Shown: positions 27,111 to 35,443 of the stretch, piece after piece
Layout of the letters: every line of letters begins with the position of its first letter
Numbering within the stretch: the stretch's first letter is position 1
Origin: Paenibacillus lautus NBRC 15380
Lineage (GTDB): Bacteria > Bacillota > Bacilli > Paenibacillales > Paenibacillaceae
DNA: 64,000 nt
Assembly: GCF_004000945.1 (NCBI RefSeq)
Contig: NZ_BIMF01000021.1
Location: 49,705 to 113,704, forward strand
Reading direction: 5' to 3'
Notes under the pieces: model-generated
Database searches by the model: none
Seen by the model: the letters and a program-made list of their open reading frames with translations, nothing else
Told to the model about the DNA's origin: nothing
Translations under genes and position numbers: made by a program

Positions 27111-29471
27111 ATGGACATGATCAAGAGCTGTACAAGTGTTAAGCTGGGGGCTACCTACCGAAGAGAGGGAACGGCCTTTCAGGTGTGGGCTCCGGATGCG
27201 GTTCATGTGAAACTGGCTTTGTATGAAGGTCCGGGAGAGTATAACGAGCAGGGCCTCGTAACGGATCACGAGAGCGGTACTTTATATTCGATGGAACGTA
27301 ATGGCGACGGCATATGGTCGGCTGTCATAAACAGGGATCTTCACGGAACCTATTATATGTACCAAATCGAGTCAGCGGACGGCGTCGTTTGTTATGCCGT
27401 TGACCCCTATGCAACAGCGGTGTCCGCCAATGGATGCCGCGGCGCGGTTGTTGATCTGGCGAAGAGCAATCCGCCGGGGTGGGAGCAGGATGTTAGACCC
27501 GCGCTGCTGAAACCTACGGATGCGGTGCTCTATGAGCTTCACGTACGCGATTTCTCGATTCATACCGATTCGGGAATGAAATATAGAGGAAAATACAAGG
27601 CATTCACGGAGGGGGGCCTGCGGGATTCCGAAGGGAATACCATTGGACTGGATCATCTTCAAGAATTGGGTGTGACCCATGTGCATCTGCTGCCGGTATT
27701 TGATTTTCGAACGGTCAATGAGCTGGATGGCTATGCAACCGGCTGCTTGAGCCACGAGTACAACTGGGGCTATGATCCGCAGAATTACAATGTTCCTGAA
27801 GGTTCGTATGCGACAGACCCTATGGATCCGATGGTGCGCATCCGGGAGCTGAAGGAGATGATTCTGGCTCTGCATGCAAGGGGAATCCGTGTCGTCATGG
27901 ACGTGGTTTACAACCATACGTATACGGTGGATGACGGTCCGTTTGAACGATTGGCGCCTGGGTATTTCTATCGTAAGGATGGATACGGAAATTTATCGAA
28001 CGGTTCAGGCGTAGGCAACGAGCTCGCTACGGAGAAGCCGATGGTACGCAAATACATCAAGGATTCCCTAAGGTACTGGGCCGAGGAGTATCATATCGAC
28101 GGATTTCGGTTTGATCTGATGGCTCTGATCGATACAACAACGATGAAAGAGATTGTAAGCGAGCTGCGGCGTGAAGTGGATCACTCTCTTCTGTTTTATG
28201 GTGAGCCCTGGACGGGAGGCTTAAGCCCGTTAACGGAGCAGACCGTCAAAGGAAGCCAGAAGGGTCAAGGCTTCGCTGTATTTAATGATCATTTTCGGCA
28301 GGCCATCAAAGGTGACAATGACGGGCGCGGCCCTGGGTTTGCTACGGGCGAACCGTGGTGCGAGGGTGCTATCGTTGAAGGGATGATGGGCTCGATCCAT
28401 GATTTTGCGCTTCATCCGGAAGAGACGGTCAATTACGTCACCGTGCATGATAATTTGAATCTGTGGGACAAAATTTTAGTGGCACACGGGATGGAAGAAC
28501 AGGCAGGACTGCTCCGTCTAATGGACGGGAGGCTGGTTAACGGCGGCGATGTATGGCAGGCAACCGCCGCATCCAAGCCTTATGTCGATATTCCTGATGA
28601 AGCTGTGATGTCGGCAGCGCCTGTGCGCCGCAGCTTGCTGGCTAACGGCATTGTACTGCTCTCTCAGGGGATTCCGCTGCTGCCTGCCGGCGATGAGCTG
28701 CTTCGCACGAAATTTGGCGATCATAACAGCTACCGCAGCGGGGATGCCGTTAATGCCATCCGCTGGTCGAACAAGAAACGATTCAAACCTGTGTTTGATT
28801 ATTACAAAGGCCTTATTGCCCTGCGCAAAGCCCATCCGGCATTTCGTATGGCGGCAAGAGAAGAGATCGAGAAACATATGGAAGTGCTGCGAAGCAGCGA
28901 TCGGATTATCGCTTACCGGTTAACGCATCATGCCGCACAAGATAGCTGGGGACAAATTGTAGTGATCGTGAACGGGAATGAGCATGAAATGACGGTTGAT
29001 CTGCCGCCTACCCCTTACCGCTGGAACATCGTGGTGAACGATTGCCAGGCAGGTATAGATACGATCGACACGTTGGACCAAGGAGCTATAGCGGTCCCAG
29101 GGCTGTCGCTGATGGTGTTGTACGAGGATCAGACCCGGAAGAAGCAGGGATTGATTACCGTTGAGATCGAATACGAGAGACGTGATCAAGCATATGATGG
29201 CTGGAATGTATGGGTGTGGGGAACGGGTGTGCAGGATGGCAGCGTGCCATTCACTAAGGCGGACAGCGGCAAAGCCCGAGCGGTCTTCTATGCAGCTTCC
29301 GGAACCAAGCGGGTCGGCTGTATCGTCAGGTTGAATGATTGGGAGGATCGGGAAGGCGAGAAAGACTGGTTTATCGATATTCCGCCAGATGAAACAGAGG
29401 TACGGATTTCGCTGCCAAGCGCCAAAGAAGACGGCTCTGCGGGCCAAGAGCAGCGGGATATGGCGAGTTGA
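27111..29471 (+). CDS. pulA: Type I pullulanase with a C-terminal CBM41-like module
   Basis: This enzyme cleaves alpha-1,6 bonds in pullulan and limit dextrins. It has about 786 residues and no signal peptide, so it is probably cytosolic. Domains in order: a CBM48-like N-terminal domain (about 10-120), a GH13 catalytic barrel with the pullulanase motif YNWGYDP, the nucleophile Asp335 in GFRFDLMALID, the acid Glu365 in FYGEPW and VHDN, a C-terminal beta domain, and finally a segment with YDGWNVWVWG and VGCIVRLNDW that resembles CBM41. CBM41 is normally N-terminal. Start choice is open among GTG 27093, ATG 27102/27105 and ATG 27111; GGTGAT fits the last. Confidence 0.9.
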   Translation: MDMIKSCTSVKLGATYRREGTAFQVWAPDAVHVKLALYEGPGEYNEQGLVTDHESGTLYSMERNGDGIWSAVINRDLHGTYYMYQIESADGVVCYAVDPYATAVSANGCRGAVVDLAKSNPPGWEQDVRPALLKPTDAVLYELHVRDFSIHTDSGMKYRGKYKAFTEGGLRDSEGNTIGLDHLQELGVTHVHLLPVFDFRTVNELDGYATGCLSHEYNWGYDPQNYNVPEGSYATDPMDPMVRIRELKEMILALHARGIRVVMDVVYNHTYTVDDGPFERLAPGYFYRKDGYGNLSNGSGVGNELATEKPMVRKYIKDSLRYWAEEYHIDGFRFDLMALIDTTTMKEIVSELRREVDHSLLFYGEPWTGGLSPLTEQTVKGSQKGQGFAVFNDHFRQAIKGDNDGRGPGFATGEPWCEGAIVEGMMGSIHDFALHPEETVNYVTVHDNLNLWDKILVAHGMEEQAGLLRLMDGRLVNGGDVWQATAASKPYVDIPDEAVMSAAPVRRSLLANGIVLLSQGIPLLPAGDELLRTKFGDHNSYRSGDAVNAIRWSNKKRFKPVFDYYKGLIALRKAHPAFRMAAREEIEKHMEVLRSSDRIIAYRLTHHAAQDSWGQIVVIVNGNEHEMTVDLPPTPYRWNIVVNDCQAGIDTIDTLDQGAIAVPGLSLMVLYEDQTRKKQGLITVEIEYERRDQAYDGWNVWVWGTGVQDGSVPFTKADSGKARAVFYAASGTKRVGCIVRLNDWEDREGEKDWFIDIPPDETEVRISLPSAKEDGSAGQEQRDMAS

Positions 29472-29491
29472 GGATTGTATTGTAAAAAAAT

Positions 29492-29535
29492 AAGGAGCCC
29501 TCCTTTTGTACTGAAAGGGGGGCTCCCATTATTTA
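29492..29535 (+). terminator. Terminator after the pullulanase gene
   Basis: GGAGCCCTCCTTT pairs with AAAGGGGGGCTCC (one G-U pair) around a 7-base loop. The following T stretch is interrupted by A residues. Confidence 0.75.
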
Positions 29536-29665
29536 TATTTCAAAAGGGGTACCATTCATTTCCCACTGGATTGAAATTTAAAACATCGGAAACTCATGAT
29601 TAGTTAGCAGGTAAATAGGGTAATAATGAGATAGACTTTGTTTTCGATAAAGGAGGATGTCACTC

Positions 29666-30295
29666 ATGTCAAAAGGAAACACAGTTCAACTCCAAGCAGA
29701 TGTTCGTGATGAATTTACCCGGGCTTCTCGCCGAGTGCTTCGCGAAAATGGCGGAATCCCTGGCGTAGTATACGGTGCGGGCGAGGAAAGCATCCCCGTT
29801 GCTGTTAATTTCAAGGATACGGCCAAGCTGTTCCACACCGGAAGGTCGGAGGTATTCCAGCTTGATATTCCAGGCTCCGGTAAAATTCCGGTTTTGATTA
29901 AGGATATTCAAAAGAGACGCGGCACTGTATCCCATGTGGACTTTCTGCGGATCTCCATGAATAAGCCGGTTCGTGTCAGCATTCCGGTGGATTATCAAGG
30001 CACTGCTGCCGGAACGAAATCTGGCGGTATTCTGCAAACCCAGGTGACCGAGATTGAAGTAGAGGGATTGCCAGGCGAACTGCCTTCTACCCTCGAAGCG
30101 GATGTATCCGCTCTGGAGATTGGTGACAAGCTTACGGTTGCAGATATTAAAGTGCCGGAAGGTATTACATTACACGCTTCGGATGAGGAGGTTCTCGCAA
30201 CCATCATCGTGCCTCGTGCCGTTGAGGCTCCAGAGACAGAGGATGCAGCGGACGCTGAGGAAGCGAATGCGGGAGAGACAACCGAAGAGTCATAA
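29666..30295 (+). CDS. ctc: 50S ribosomal protein L25/general stress protein Ctc
   Basis: Ctc binds 5S rRNA in the large ribosomal subunit. At 209 residues it is the long TL5/Ctc form: an N-terminal 5S-binding beta barrel (about 1-95, with RRVLRENGGIPGVVYGAG) and a C-terminal domain, then a very acidic Ala/Glu tail. In Bacillus ctc is induced by general stress and stabilises ribosomes. I chose ATG 29666, 9 bases after AAGGAGG; the ATG at 29657 touches the binding site. The gene stands alone and ends at a strong terminator. Confidence 0.94.
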   Translation: MSKGNTVQLQADVRDEFTRASRRVLRENGGIPGVVYGAGEESIPVAVNFKDTAKLFHTGRSEVFQLDIPGSGKIPVLIKDIQKRRGTVSHVDFLRISMNKPVRVSIPVDYQGTAAGTKSGGILQTQVTEIEVEGLPGELPSTLEADVSALEIGDKLTVADIKVPEGITLHASDEEVLATIIVPRAVEAPETEDAADAEEANAGETTEES

Positions 30296-30305
30296 TATGC
30301 ACATT

Positions 30306-30356
30306 AAAAAGGCGCTTGCTTTTTGCTGGTATCCAGCGAAGCAAGCGCCTTTTTGT
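30306..30356. terminator. Bidirectional terminator between ctc and a binding-protein gene
   Basis: AAAAAGGCGCTTGCTT pairs with AAGCAAGCGCCTTTTT. The loop contains a further GCTGG/CCAGC hairpin. A and T tracts on both sides let it serve both convergent genes. Confidence 0.93.
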
Positions 30357-30373
30357 CAGGGATATTGATAACT

Positions 30374-31258
30374 CTATTTACCCTTTCGATCATGGATGCC
30401 TTTATAACTCATTGGGGCGTCTCCAAAGTATTTGTTCCAAATGGTCAAATATGTTCCGTCCTGCTGCATGGTAGCCAGTGCATTGTCAACGGCGGCCACG
30501 AGATCCGGATTCCCTTTGACAAAGGCTGCGGAAATCTCGAACACCTGATCGGCGGATTCGGAGGCAGCAACCGGAAGATCAGGGAACTGCTGCTTCAGGT
30601 TGGTCACGGATAACTGGTCCGAAATCACGGCATCCAGCTCTCCATTTGCGAGCTTGTGGGCTGCGTCTGATATATATTTGATCGGGACGATGTCCGCTCC
30701 ATGCTTCTTGGCCATATCCTTATAGATTCCGGTGGGGTTCAGGCCGACACGCTTACCCTTGATATCCGAGAAGGTACGGATCTGATCTTCGCCCGAGGAA
30801 CGCACAAGCAGAACCGGAGTAGAGGATAGATAAGCGACGGAAAAATCATAAAGGGCCCGCCGGTCCGGCCGGTCTTCAATCTGGTTGAATACGGCGTCGT
30901 ATTTGCCTTCTGTCAGCCCTGGCAGCAAATTCTCCCACTCGGTTTCAACGAATTCTGCTCTTAGCTCCATATGACGGGCAACCTCTTCAGCGATTTCCAC
31001 ATCGAAACCCGTAAGTCTTCCGCCCGTTCCATGGTAACTGAAGGGGGGATAATCCCGTTCCGTTGCAATTCGCAGGGTTCCGCGTTCCACGGCATTCCGA
31101 AGCAGGAAGCCGGTGTTCACCCGGTAAGGGTTTACGCCCATATTGGGGGTTGGCACCCGGTCATTGCTGTTAGGGGTGCATCCGGTAAGGACTATTGAAC
31201 CGATCAGTGTGAATAAACAGGCAAGACTGATCCAACGTATCGATTTTGTTCCGCGCAT
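30374..31258 (-). CDS. Amino acid-type solute-binding lipoprotein (family 3)
   Basis: This extracellular binding protein of an ABC importer has about 294 residues. Its lipoprotein signal peptide ends in LTGC, with Cys27 as the lipid-anchored residue. The SBP_bac_3 domain follows, with FDVEIAEEVARHM and EGKYDAVFNQIEDR near the N-terminal lobe and a GKRVGL hinge segment. The ligand is likely a polar amino acid, but this is inferred from the family. ATG 31258 gives a normal signal peptide; GTG 31288 and ATG 31273 are in frame but have badly spaced binding sites. No permease or ATPase gene is adjacent, so it is an orphan here. Confidence 0.85.
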   Translation of the reverse strand: MRGTKSIRWISLACLFTLIGSIVLTGCTPNSNDRVPTPNMGVNPYRVNTGFLLRNAVERGTLRIATERDYPPFSYHGTGGRLTGFDVEIAEEVARHMELRAEFVETEWENLLPGLTEGKYDAVFNQIEDRPDRRALYDFSVAYLSSTPVLLVRSSGEDQIRTFSDIKGKRVGLNPTGIYKDMAKKHGADIVPIKYISDAAHKLANGELDAVISDQLSVTNLKQQFPDLPVAASESADQVFEISAAFVKGNPDLVAAVDNALATMQQDGTYLTIWNKYFGDAPMSYKGIHDRKGK

Positions 31259-31407
31259 GACTCCAGAAACCATCCTTTCTTTATTCACGGTCCTTCGAGG
31301 CCCATTTCGTAAAGTTAGGATGTCCCAAAGGATGGTTCGTATATTCGTGAAATGTCGGTACCCGGCAAGAACTTAGGATCTCTAATCAGATGAAAGAGGA
31401 AAATGGA

Positions 31408-31464
31408 CGAAAAAGAGGCTGTGCTTCCTCCGCCTGCAGCAGCAGCGGAAAAGCACAGCCTCTT
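31408..31464 (-). terminator. Terminator of the kdu operon
   Basis: On the minus strand AAGAGGCTGTGCTT pairs with AAGCACAGCCTCTT around a GC-rich loop and is followed by TTTTCG. It lies about 60 bases after kduD. Confidence 0.88.
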
Positions 31465-31524
31465 ATCGCTAGATTGGGATGAAACTTAGGTTGACATGCT
31501 TTTTGATACAGCGCTTTATGACCC

Positions 31525-32277
31525 TTAACGGGCCATCCATCCGCCATCAACACAAAGTACATGTCCGTTCATATAATCCGAAGCGGCGGAAGCGAGGAAT
31601 ACGGCAGGTCCGCCAATATCCTCGGGTTTACCCCAGCGTCCGGCAGGAATACGATCCGTAATGGAAGTACGTCGTTCCTCATCCTGACGGATGGCTGCCG
31701 TATTATCGGTTTCGATATAACCGGGAGCAATTCCGTTCACCTGGATGCCGCTGGCTGCCCATTCATTAGCCAATGCTTTCGTAAGACCGGCAACACCATG
31801 CTTGCTTGCCGTATATCCGGGCACGTTGATTCCGCCTTGGTAGGACAGCATCGAGCAGATATTAATGATTTTGCCGCTGCCGCGTTCAATCATATGTCTT
31901 CCGGCCAGTTGGGACAGTAAGAATACAGTATTCAGATTCAAGTCAATCACGTCAAGCCAATCCTGTGTAGCATGATCCTTGGCCGGTGTACGGCGGATAA
32001 TGCCGGCATTGTTAACGAGAATGTCCACATGCCCCGTTAGCTCCAGCGCTTGGTCAAAAGTCTGCTGGAGTTTGCTCTGGTCGCTTAGATCGACCTGAAT
32101 TTCGGAAGCTTTTCTGCCGAGTGAAGTGATGGCATTTATCGTTTCGGCGCTTGTATTCATGGACACGGCAACGATATCCGCGCCGGCTTCGGCTAGAGCT
32201 ATCGCGATGCCTTGTCCCAATCCTCTGGCGGAACCGGTGACGATTGCAGTTTTGCCTGATAAATCAAACCTGTTCAT
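31525..32277 (-). CDS. kduD: 2-dehydro-3-deoxy-D-gluconate 5-dehydrogenase
   Basis: This is an NAD-dependent short-chain dehydrogenase of 250 residues that converts 2,5-diketo-3-deoxygluconate to KDG in pectin and uronate breakdown. TGSARGLGQGIA binds the nucleotide, NNAGI and the Ser-Tyr-Lys triad (CSMLSYQG and YTASKHG) form the active site. The overall sequence follows the KduD pattern, for example RTPAKDHATQDW and GNIAPGYI-like GIAPGYIETDN. I chose ATG 32277; GTG 32298 is in frame but begins within a purine-rich binding region. It is the last gene of kduI-deoR-kduD, 77 bases after the regulator gene. Confidence 0.9.
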   Translation of the reverse strand: MNRFDLSGKTAIVTGSARGLGQGIAIALAEAGADIVAVSMNTSAETINAITSLGRKASEIQVDLSDQSKLQQTFDQALELTGHVDILVNNAGIIRRTPAKDHATQDWLDVIDLNLNTVFLLSQLAGRHMIERGSGKIINICSMLSYQGGINVPGYTASKHGVAGLTKALANEWAASGIQVNGIAPGYIETDNTAAIRQDEERRTSITDRIPAGRWGKPEDIGGPAVFLASAASDYMNGHVLCVDGGWMAR

Positions 32278-32354
32278 GCTCCGTAAATCCCCTCTCACTT
32301 GCTCTCTATTAGATTCGTATGAAGCTAGTCCGGTCGTTATGTTTCATGCAGCGG

Positions 32355-33104
32355 TTACAGCATGGTAACGCCGGCATCATCATATTGTTTGATCGCCTCG
32401 GGAGACAGTCCCGCATCGGTAATGATGCCGCTGATCTCCTGCAGGGATGAAAAAGTCCTTAATGCCGTTTGCCCGAATTTATGATGGTCGACAACGGCAT
32501 AAACCTCCAGCGAGGTTTCGATTAATGCCCGTTTGAAAGGGATCAAGTCCCCGGTATATATGGACAATCCATGATCAAGATGGACGCCCGTCGCGGATAT
32601 GAAGGCCTTTTGAATGTTCAGCTGGGTTACATACGATACGCCTTCGGGGCCTGCGAGCATGTTCCGGACCCGGTAGCCCCCCGGTACGACCAAACGGATA
32701 TGATTCTTCGTCGCCAGTTCGCTGATGATATAGACATCGTTCGTAATGACCGTTAAGGGCACGTCTTCCAGCCTGCGGGCGATCTCCAGCGTGGTGCTGC
32801 CTCCGTCCAGGGCAATGATGTCGTCGGTATTGATATGCTTCAGTGCTTTCAGCGCGATTTCGGTCTTTTCATTCGGGTGCTTGGCAAGTGGTTCTTTGGA
32901 CGGCAGGATGCCGAATTGATCGCTGTGCGCAAGCACAGCCCCGCCATGCACACGAACGATTAGACCCTGTTCCTCCAGCTTGGTCAGATCCTCGCGTATC
33001 GTTTTTCCGGTCACCTGAAGCTGCTGGCTAAGATCGGCGACAGTCACTTCTTTATGGGTTAGAAGGTACTCCATTATTTTTTCATAGCGTCGTAACGGGT
33101 TCAT
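32355..33104 (-). CDS. DeoR family transcriptional regulator within the kdu operon
   Basis: The protein has 249 residues. An N-terminal winged helix-turn-helix (about 1-58, with VTVADLSQQLQVTGKTIRED) precedes a sugar-phosphate sensor domain that shows ALDGGSTTLEIAR and the DHHKFG motif typical of DeoR proteins. Such regulators usually repress sugar operons and respond to a phosphorylated intermediate. Its place between kduI and kduD suggests that it controls this operon, with a KDG-related compound as effector; this is inferred. Gram-positive kdu operons are more often governed by LacI- or IclR-type KdgR proteins. Confidence 0.88.
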   Translation of the reverse strand: MNPLRRYEKIMEYLLTHKEVTVADLSQQLQVTGKTIREDLTKLEEQGLIVRVHGGAVLAHSDQFGILPSKEPLAKHPNEKTEIALKALKHINTDDIIALDGGSTTLEIARRLEDVPLTVITNDVYIISELATKNHIRLVVPGGYRVRNMLAGPEGVSYVTQLNIQKAFISATGVHLDHGLSIYTGDLIPFKRALIETSLEVYAVVDHHKFGQTALRTFSSLQEISGIITDAGLSPEAIKQYDDAGVTML

Positions 33105-33144
33105 ATGAATCTCAACTCTTCCGTGGGTTAATGGATAATCCCCT

Positions 33145-33984
33145 CTATTTTAAATCTTTTATGGACACTGGGTCCATATCATCATAGCGTTTATTATCTC
33201 CGGCCATACCCCAGATGAAGGTATAGTTGCTTGTGCCTACGCCGCTGTGGATCGACCAGCTTGGCGAAATCACGGCCTGTTCATTGCGCATAACGATGTG
33301 CCGCGTTTCATTAGGTTCGCCCATCAGATGGATGACCACCGCTTCTTCCGGTAAATCAAAATAGAGATAAGCCTCCATGCGTCTTGGATGAGTATGGGCA
33401 GGCATCGTGTTCCACATGTTTCCTTCTTTCAGCAGGGTCATTCCCATGACAAGCTGGGCGCTCTCAATGCCTTTTTGATGGATGAAACGATAGATCACGC
33501 GATCATTGGAATTTTTGATATCGCCCAATGCGCTGGAATCGGCTTCCTCCAAAGTGGCTTTGGCTGTCGGGAAAGATTGGTGCGCCGGGGCAGAATTCAA
33601 ATAGAATTTGGCCGGATTGGTTGGATCCGTGCTTTTAAAAATAACCTCTTCCGTGCCCATGCCAACGTATAAGCATTCTTTGTTGTTCAGCTCATGCTCC
33701 GCACCGTCAACGAGTACGGTACCATGTCCGCCAATATTGATAATGCCAAGCTCACGGCGTTCCAGGAAAGAGGAAACACCCAGCTCTTTCAGGTCAGTTT
33801 CCAGTTTAACCTGTTCTCGAACGGGGGCTGCGCCACCGATAATCAAACGATCTTCATGCGTCAGGACAAGCTCCAGCTTGTCAGGCGTAAATAGGACAGG
33901 GATATGGAATTCCTTGCGGAGTCTTTCTGTGTCAAATTGTTTCACTTCGTTGGGGTGTGAGGCATAACGTCTTTCCATTTTCAT
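33145..33984 (-). CDS. kduI: 5-dehydro-4-deoxy-D-glucuronate isomerase
   Basis: KduI converts the 4-deoxy-hexosulose uronate left by pectate lyases to 2,5-diketo-3-deoxygluconate, the substrate of KduD. It has 279 residues and a bicupin fold. Zinc ligands are in MPAHTHPRRMEAYLYF (two His and the Glu) and a later His in PSWSIHSG. The sequence LERRELGIINIGG is strongly conserved with E. coli KduI. GAGGAG lies just before ATG 33984; ATG 33978 has more usual spacing and is an alternative. It is the first gene of the operon, and a TGTTCA/TGAACA repeat set lies in the promoter region upstream. Confidence 0.95.
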   Translation of the reverse strand: MKMERRYASHPNEVKQFDTERLRKEFHIPVLFTPDKLELVLTHEDRLIIGGAAPVREQVKLETDLKELGVSSFLERRELGIINIGGHGTVLVDGAEHELNNKECLYVGMGTEEVIFKSTDPTNPAKFYLNSAPAHQSFPTAKATLEEADSSALGDIKNSNDRVIYRFIHQKGIESAQLVMGMTLLKEGNMWNTMPAHTHPRRMEAYLYFDLPEEAVVIHLMGEPNETRHIVMRNEQAVISPSWSIHSGVGTSNYTFIWGMAGDNKRYDDMDPVSIKDLK

Positions 33985-34020
33985 TCATCTCCTCATAATT
34001 CTATTTTTAATGAATTTATA

Positions 34021-34107
34021 ATGTTCATATAAGTACAAATTACTCCATTTACGTTCGTATTACAAGAGATAAAATAAAAATGAACAATAATTATACCTGG
34101 TGAACAT
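34021..34107. promoter_or_regulatory. TGTTCA/TGAACA repeat set before kduI
   Basis: TGTTCAT at 34022-34028, ATGAACA at 34080-34086 and GTGAACA at 34100-34106 lie in an AT-rich gap. The last two are exactly 20 bases apart, that is two helix turns. They are candidate sites for the operon's DeoR protein. Confidence 0.4.
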
Positions 34108-34253
34108 CGTGCTGACTTCATTTATATCTGACTGAACTTGGAGCGGAAGGGGAAGAATTAGCATTAGATGGGAATGGGGCAGGCTGTCCCGAAATATCCT
34201 CCAGCGAGGTAGCCATGAAGTGAACAAGATACAACTAGGAGATTGATAGCCTA

Positions 34254-35153
34254 ATGAAAAGAATGATGATTATCGCAGCAGCTGTGCTTGCAGTGACCGG
34301 TTCTCAAAATACGGCTGACGTTCCGCATTATCCTTTTCATCAAACCAGGGAACAGGAAGTCTGGATGAGGTCCGAGGATGAACGCGATCAGTCCTGGGTC
34401 AATATTGCCCACCGGGGGGCATCGGGGTATGCCCCGGAAAATACGATGGCTTCTTTTGGTAAGGCATTCGATATGGGAGCGGATATGCTGGAACTGGATG
34501 TCCAATTGAGCAAGGATGGACAGGTCGTTGTGATTCACGATTCCACCGTTGAGCGAACCACTGATGGGCAAGGAGAAGTAGGTGATTTAACCTTCGAGGA
34601 GCTGCGTATGCTGGATGCAGGTTCATGGTACGATTCGGCATTTAAAGGAGAAGTCATTCCTGCATTAGCGGAGGTGCTTGAGCATTTCGCAGGACGAATC
34701 GGTTTGTTGATCGAATTGAAATCTCCCTCCCTTTACCCGGGCATCGAGCAAAAGGTCGCAGACGATTTGAATAGGTATAACATCGGCGCTGATGGTGGCG
34801 AGAGGTATAAGGACCTGATCATCGTGCAGTCAGCAGATACGGACTCGCTGCTTCGGTTCCGCAAGCTGATGCCCGATATCCCGCTGGGCGTTATTATCAC
34901 CAGTGCGGGCGACTTATCCAAGCAGCGGCTGGAAGATATGAAGGCCTATGCGGAGTATGTGAATGTATCGATGAGGCTGGTATCCAAAGGACTGGTTCAA
35001 AAGATACATCAATCCGGGATGAAAACGATGGTCTGGACCATTCGGGATATGCTGCAAATTCCTTATGTGCTTCAAATTAACGTGGATGGGATTATTACGG
35101 ATTATCCGGACCGGGTGCCGATATCGATTTCGAACAGGAAAATGATCAGATAA
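34254..35153 (+). CDS. Glycerophosphodiester phosphodiesterase
   Basis: The enzyme hydrolyses glycerophosphodiesters to glycerol 3-phosphate and an alcohol. It has 299 residues with a short hydrophobic N-terminus that may be a signal peptide without a lipobox. The GDPD catalytic motifs are HRGASGYAPENTMASF, ELDVQLSKDGQ and VIHDSTVERTTDG, which together hold the two catalytic His and the metal-binding Glu and Asp. The C-terminal TIRDM and GIITDYPD are typical. AGGAG lies 12 bases before ATG 34254. The gene is monocistronic and read away from kduI. Confidence 0.92.
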   Translation: MKRMMIIAAAVLAVTGSQNTADVPHYPFHQTREQEVWMRSEDERDQSWVNIAHRGASGYAPENTMASFGKAFDMGADMLELDVQLSKDGQVVVIHDSTVERTTDGQGEVGDLTFEELRMLDAGSWYDSAFKGEVIPALAEVLEHFAGRIGLLIELKSPSLYPGIEQKVADDLNRYNIGADGGERYKDLIIVQSADTDSLLRFRKLMPDIPLGVIITSAGDLSKQRLEDMKAYAEYVNVSMRLVSKGLVQKIHQSGMKTMVWTIRDMLQIPYVLQINVDGIITDYPDRVPISISNRKMIR

Positions 35154-35169
35154 ATAGCGCAGCGGTGTT

Positions 35170-35204
35170 GACAACCTTTTGAAGATCAAGGGTTGTCTTT
35201 TTAA
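35170..35204 (+). terminator. Terminator after the glycerophosphodiesterase gene
   Basis: GACAACC pairs with GGTTGTC around a 14-base loop that can add TT/AA pairs, followed by TTTTT. Confidence 0.8.
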
Positions 35205-35266
35205 TGTTATTAAATATAACAACTTGCCCCGGATTTAAAGTAGTATGAGGGTTTTTTTTATATTCA

Positions 35267-35283
35267 TGTTAGTTAATATTACT
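35267..35283 (+). promoter_or_regulatory. Upstream GlnR/TnrA-like box of the urt operon
   Basis: TGTTAGTTAATATTACT matches TGTNA-N7-TNACA except for the last base. It lies 64 bases upstream of the second box, centred near -103 relative to the predicted start of transcription. Confidence 0.5.
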
Positions 35284-35330
35284 CGAAAGACGAATTTTCA
35301 CGACGTTTTTATAAATAATAAATAAAATTA

Positions 35331-35347
35331 TGTTAGAATTATTGACA
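35331..35347 (+). promoter_or_regulatory. GlnR/TnrA box overlapping the urt -35 region
   Basis: TGTTAGAATTATTGACA fits the TGTNA-N7-TNACA consensus without mismatch. It ends in the TTGACA -35 box, a position expected to give repression by GlnR. Confidence 0.75.
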
Positions 35348-35371
35348 CAAGAAATAAAAGGCAACTATAAT
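35342..35371 (+). promoter_or_regulatory. SigA-type promoter of urtABCDE
   Basis: A perfect TTGACA and a perfect TATAAT are separated by 18 bases. Transcription would begin near 35378, about 65 bases before urtA. Confidence 0.8.
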
Positions 35372-35443
35372 GTGGAATAACGAACAGAGAAGTTAGGTTG
35401 CAGAAGAAATGTTCGGAAACAGAAAAAAGGGAGTTGGGAGCGA

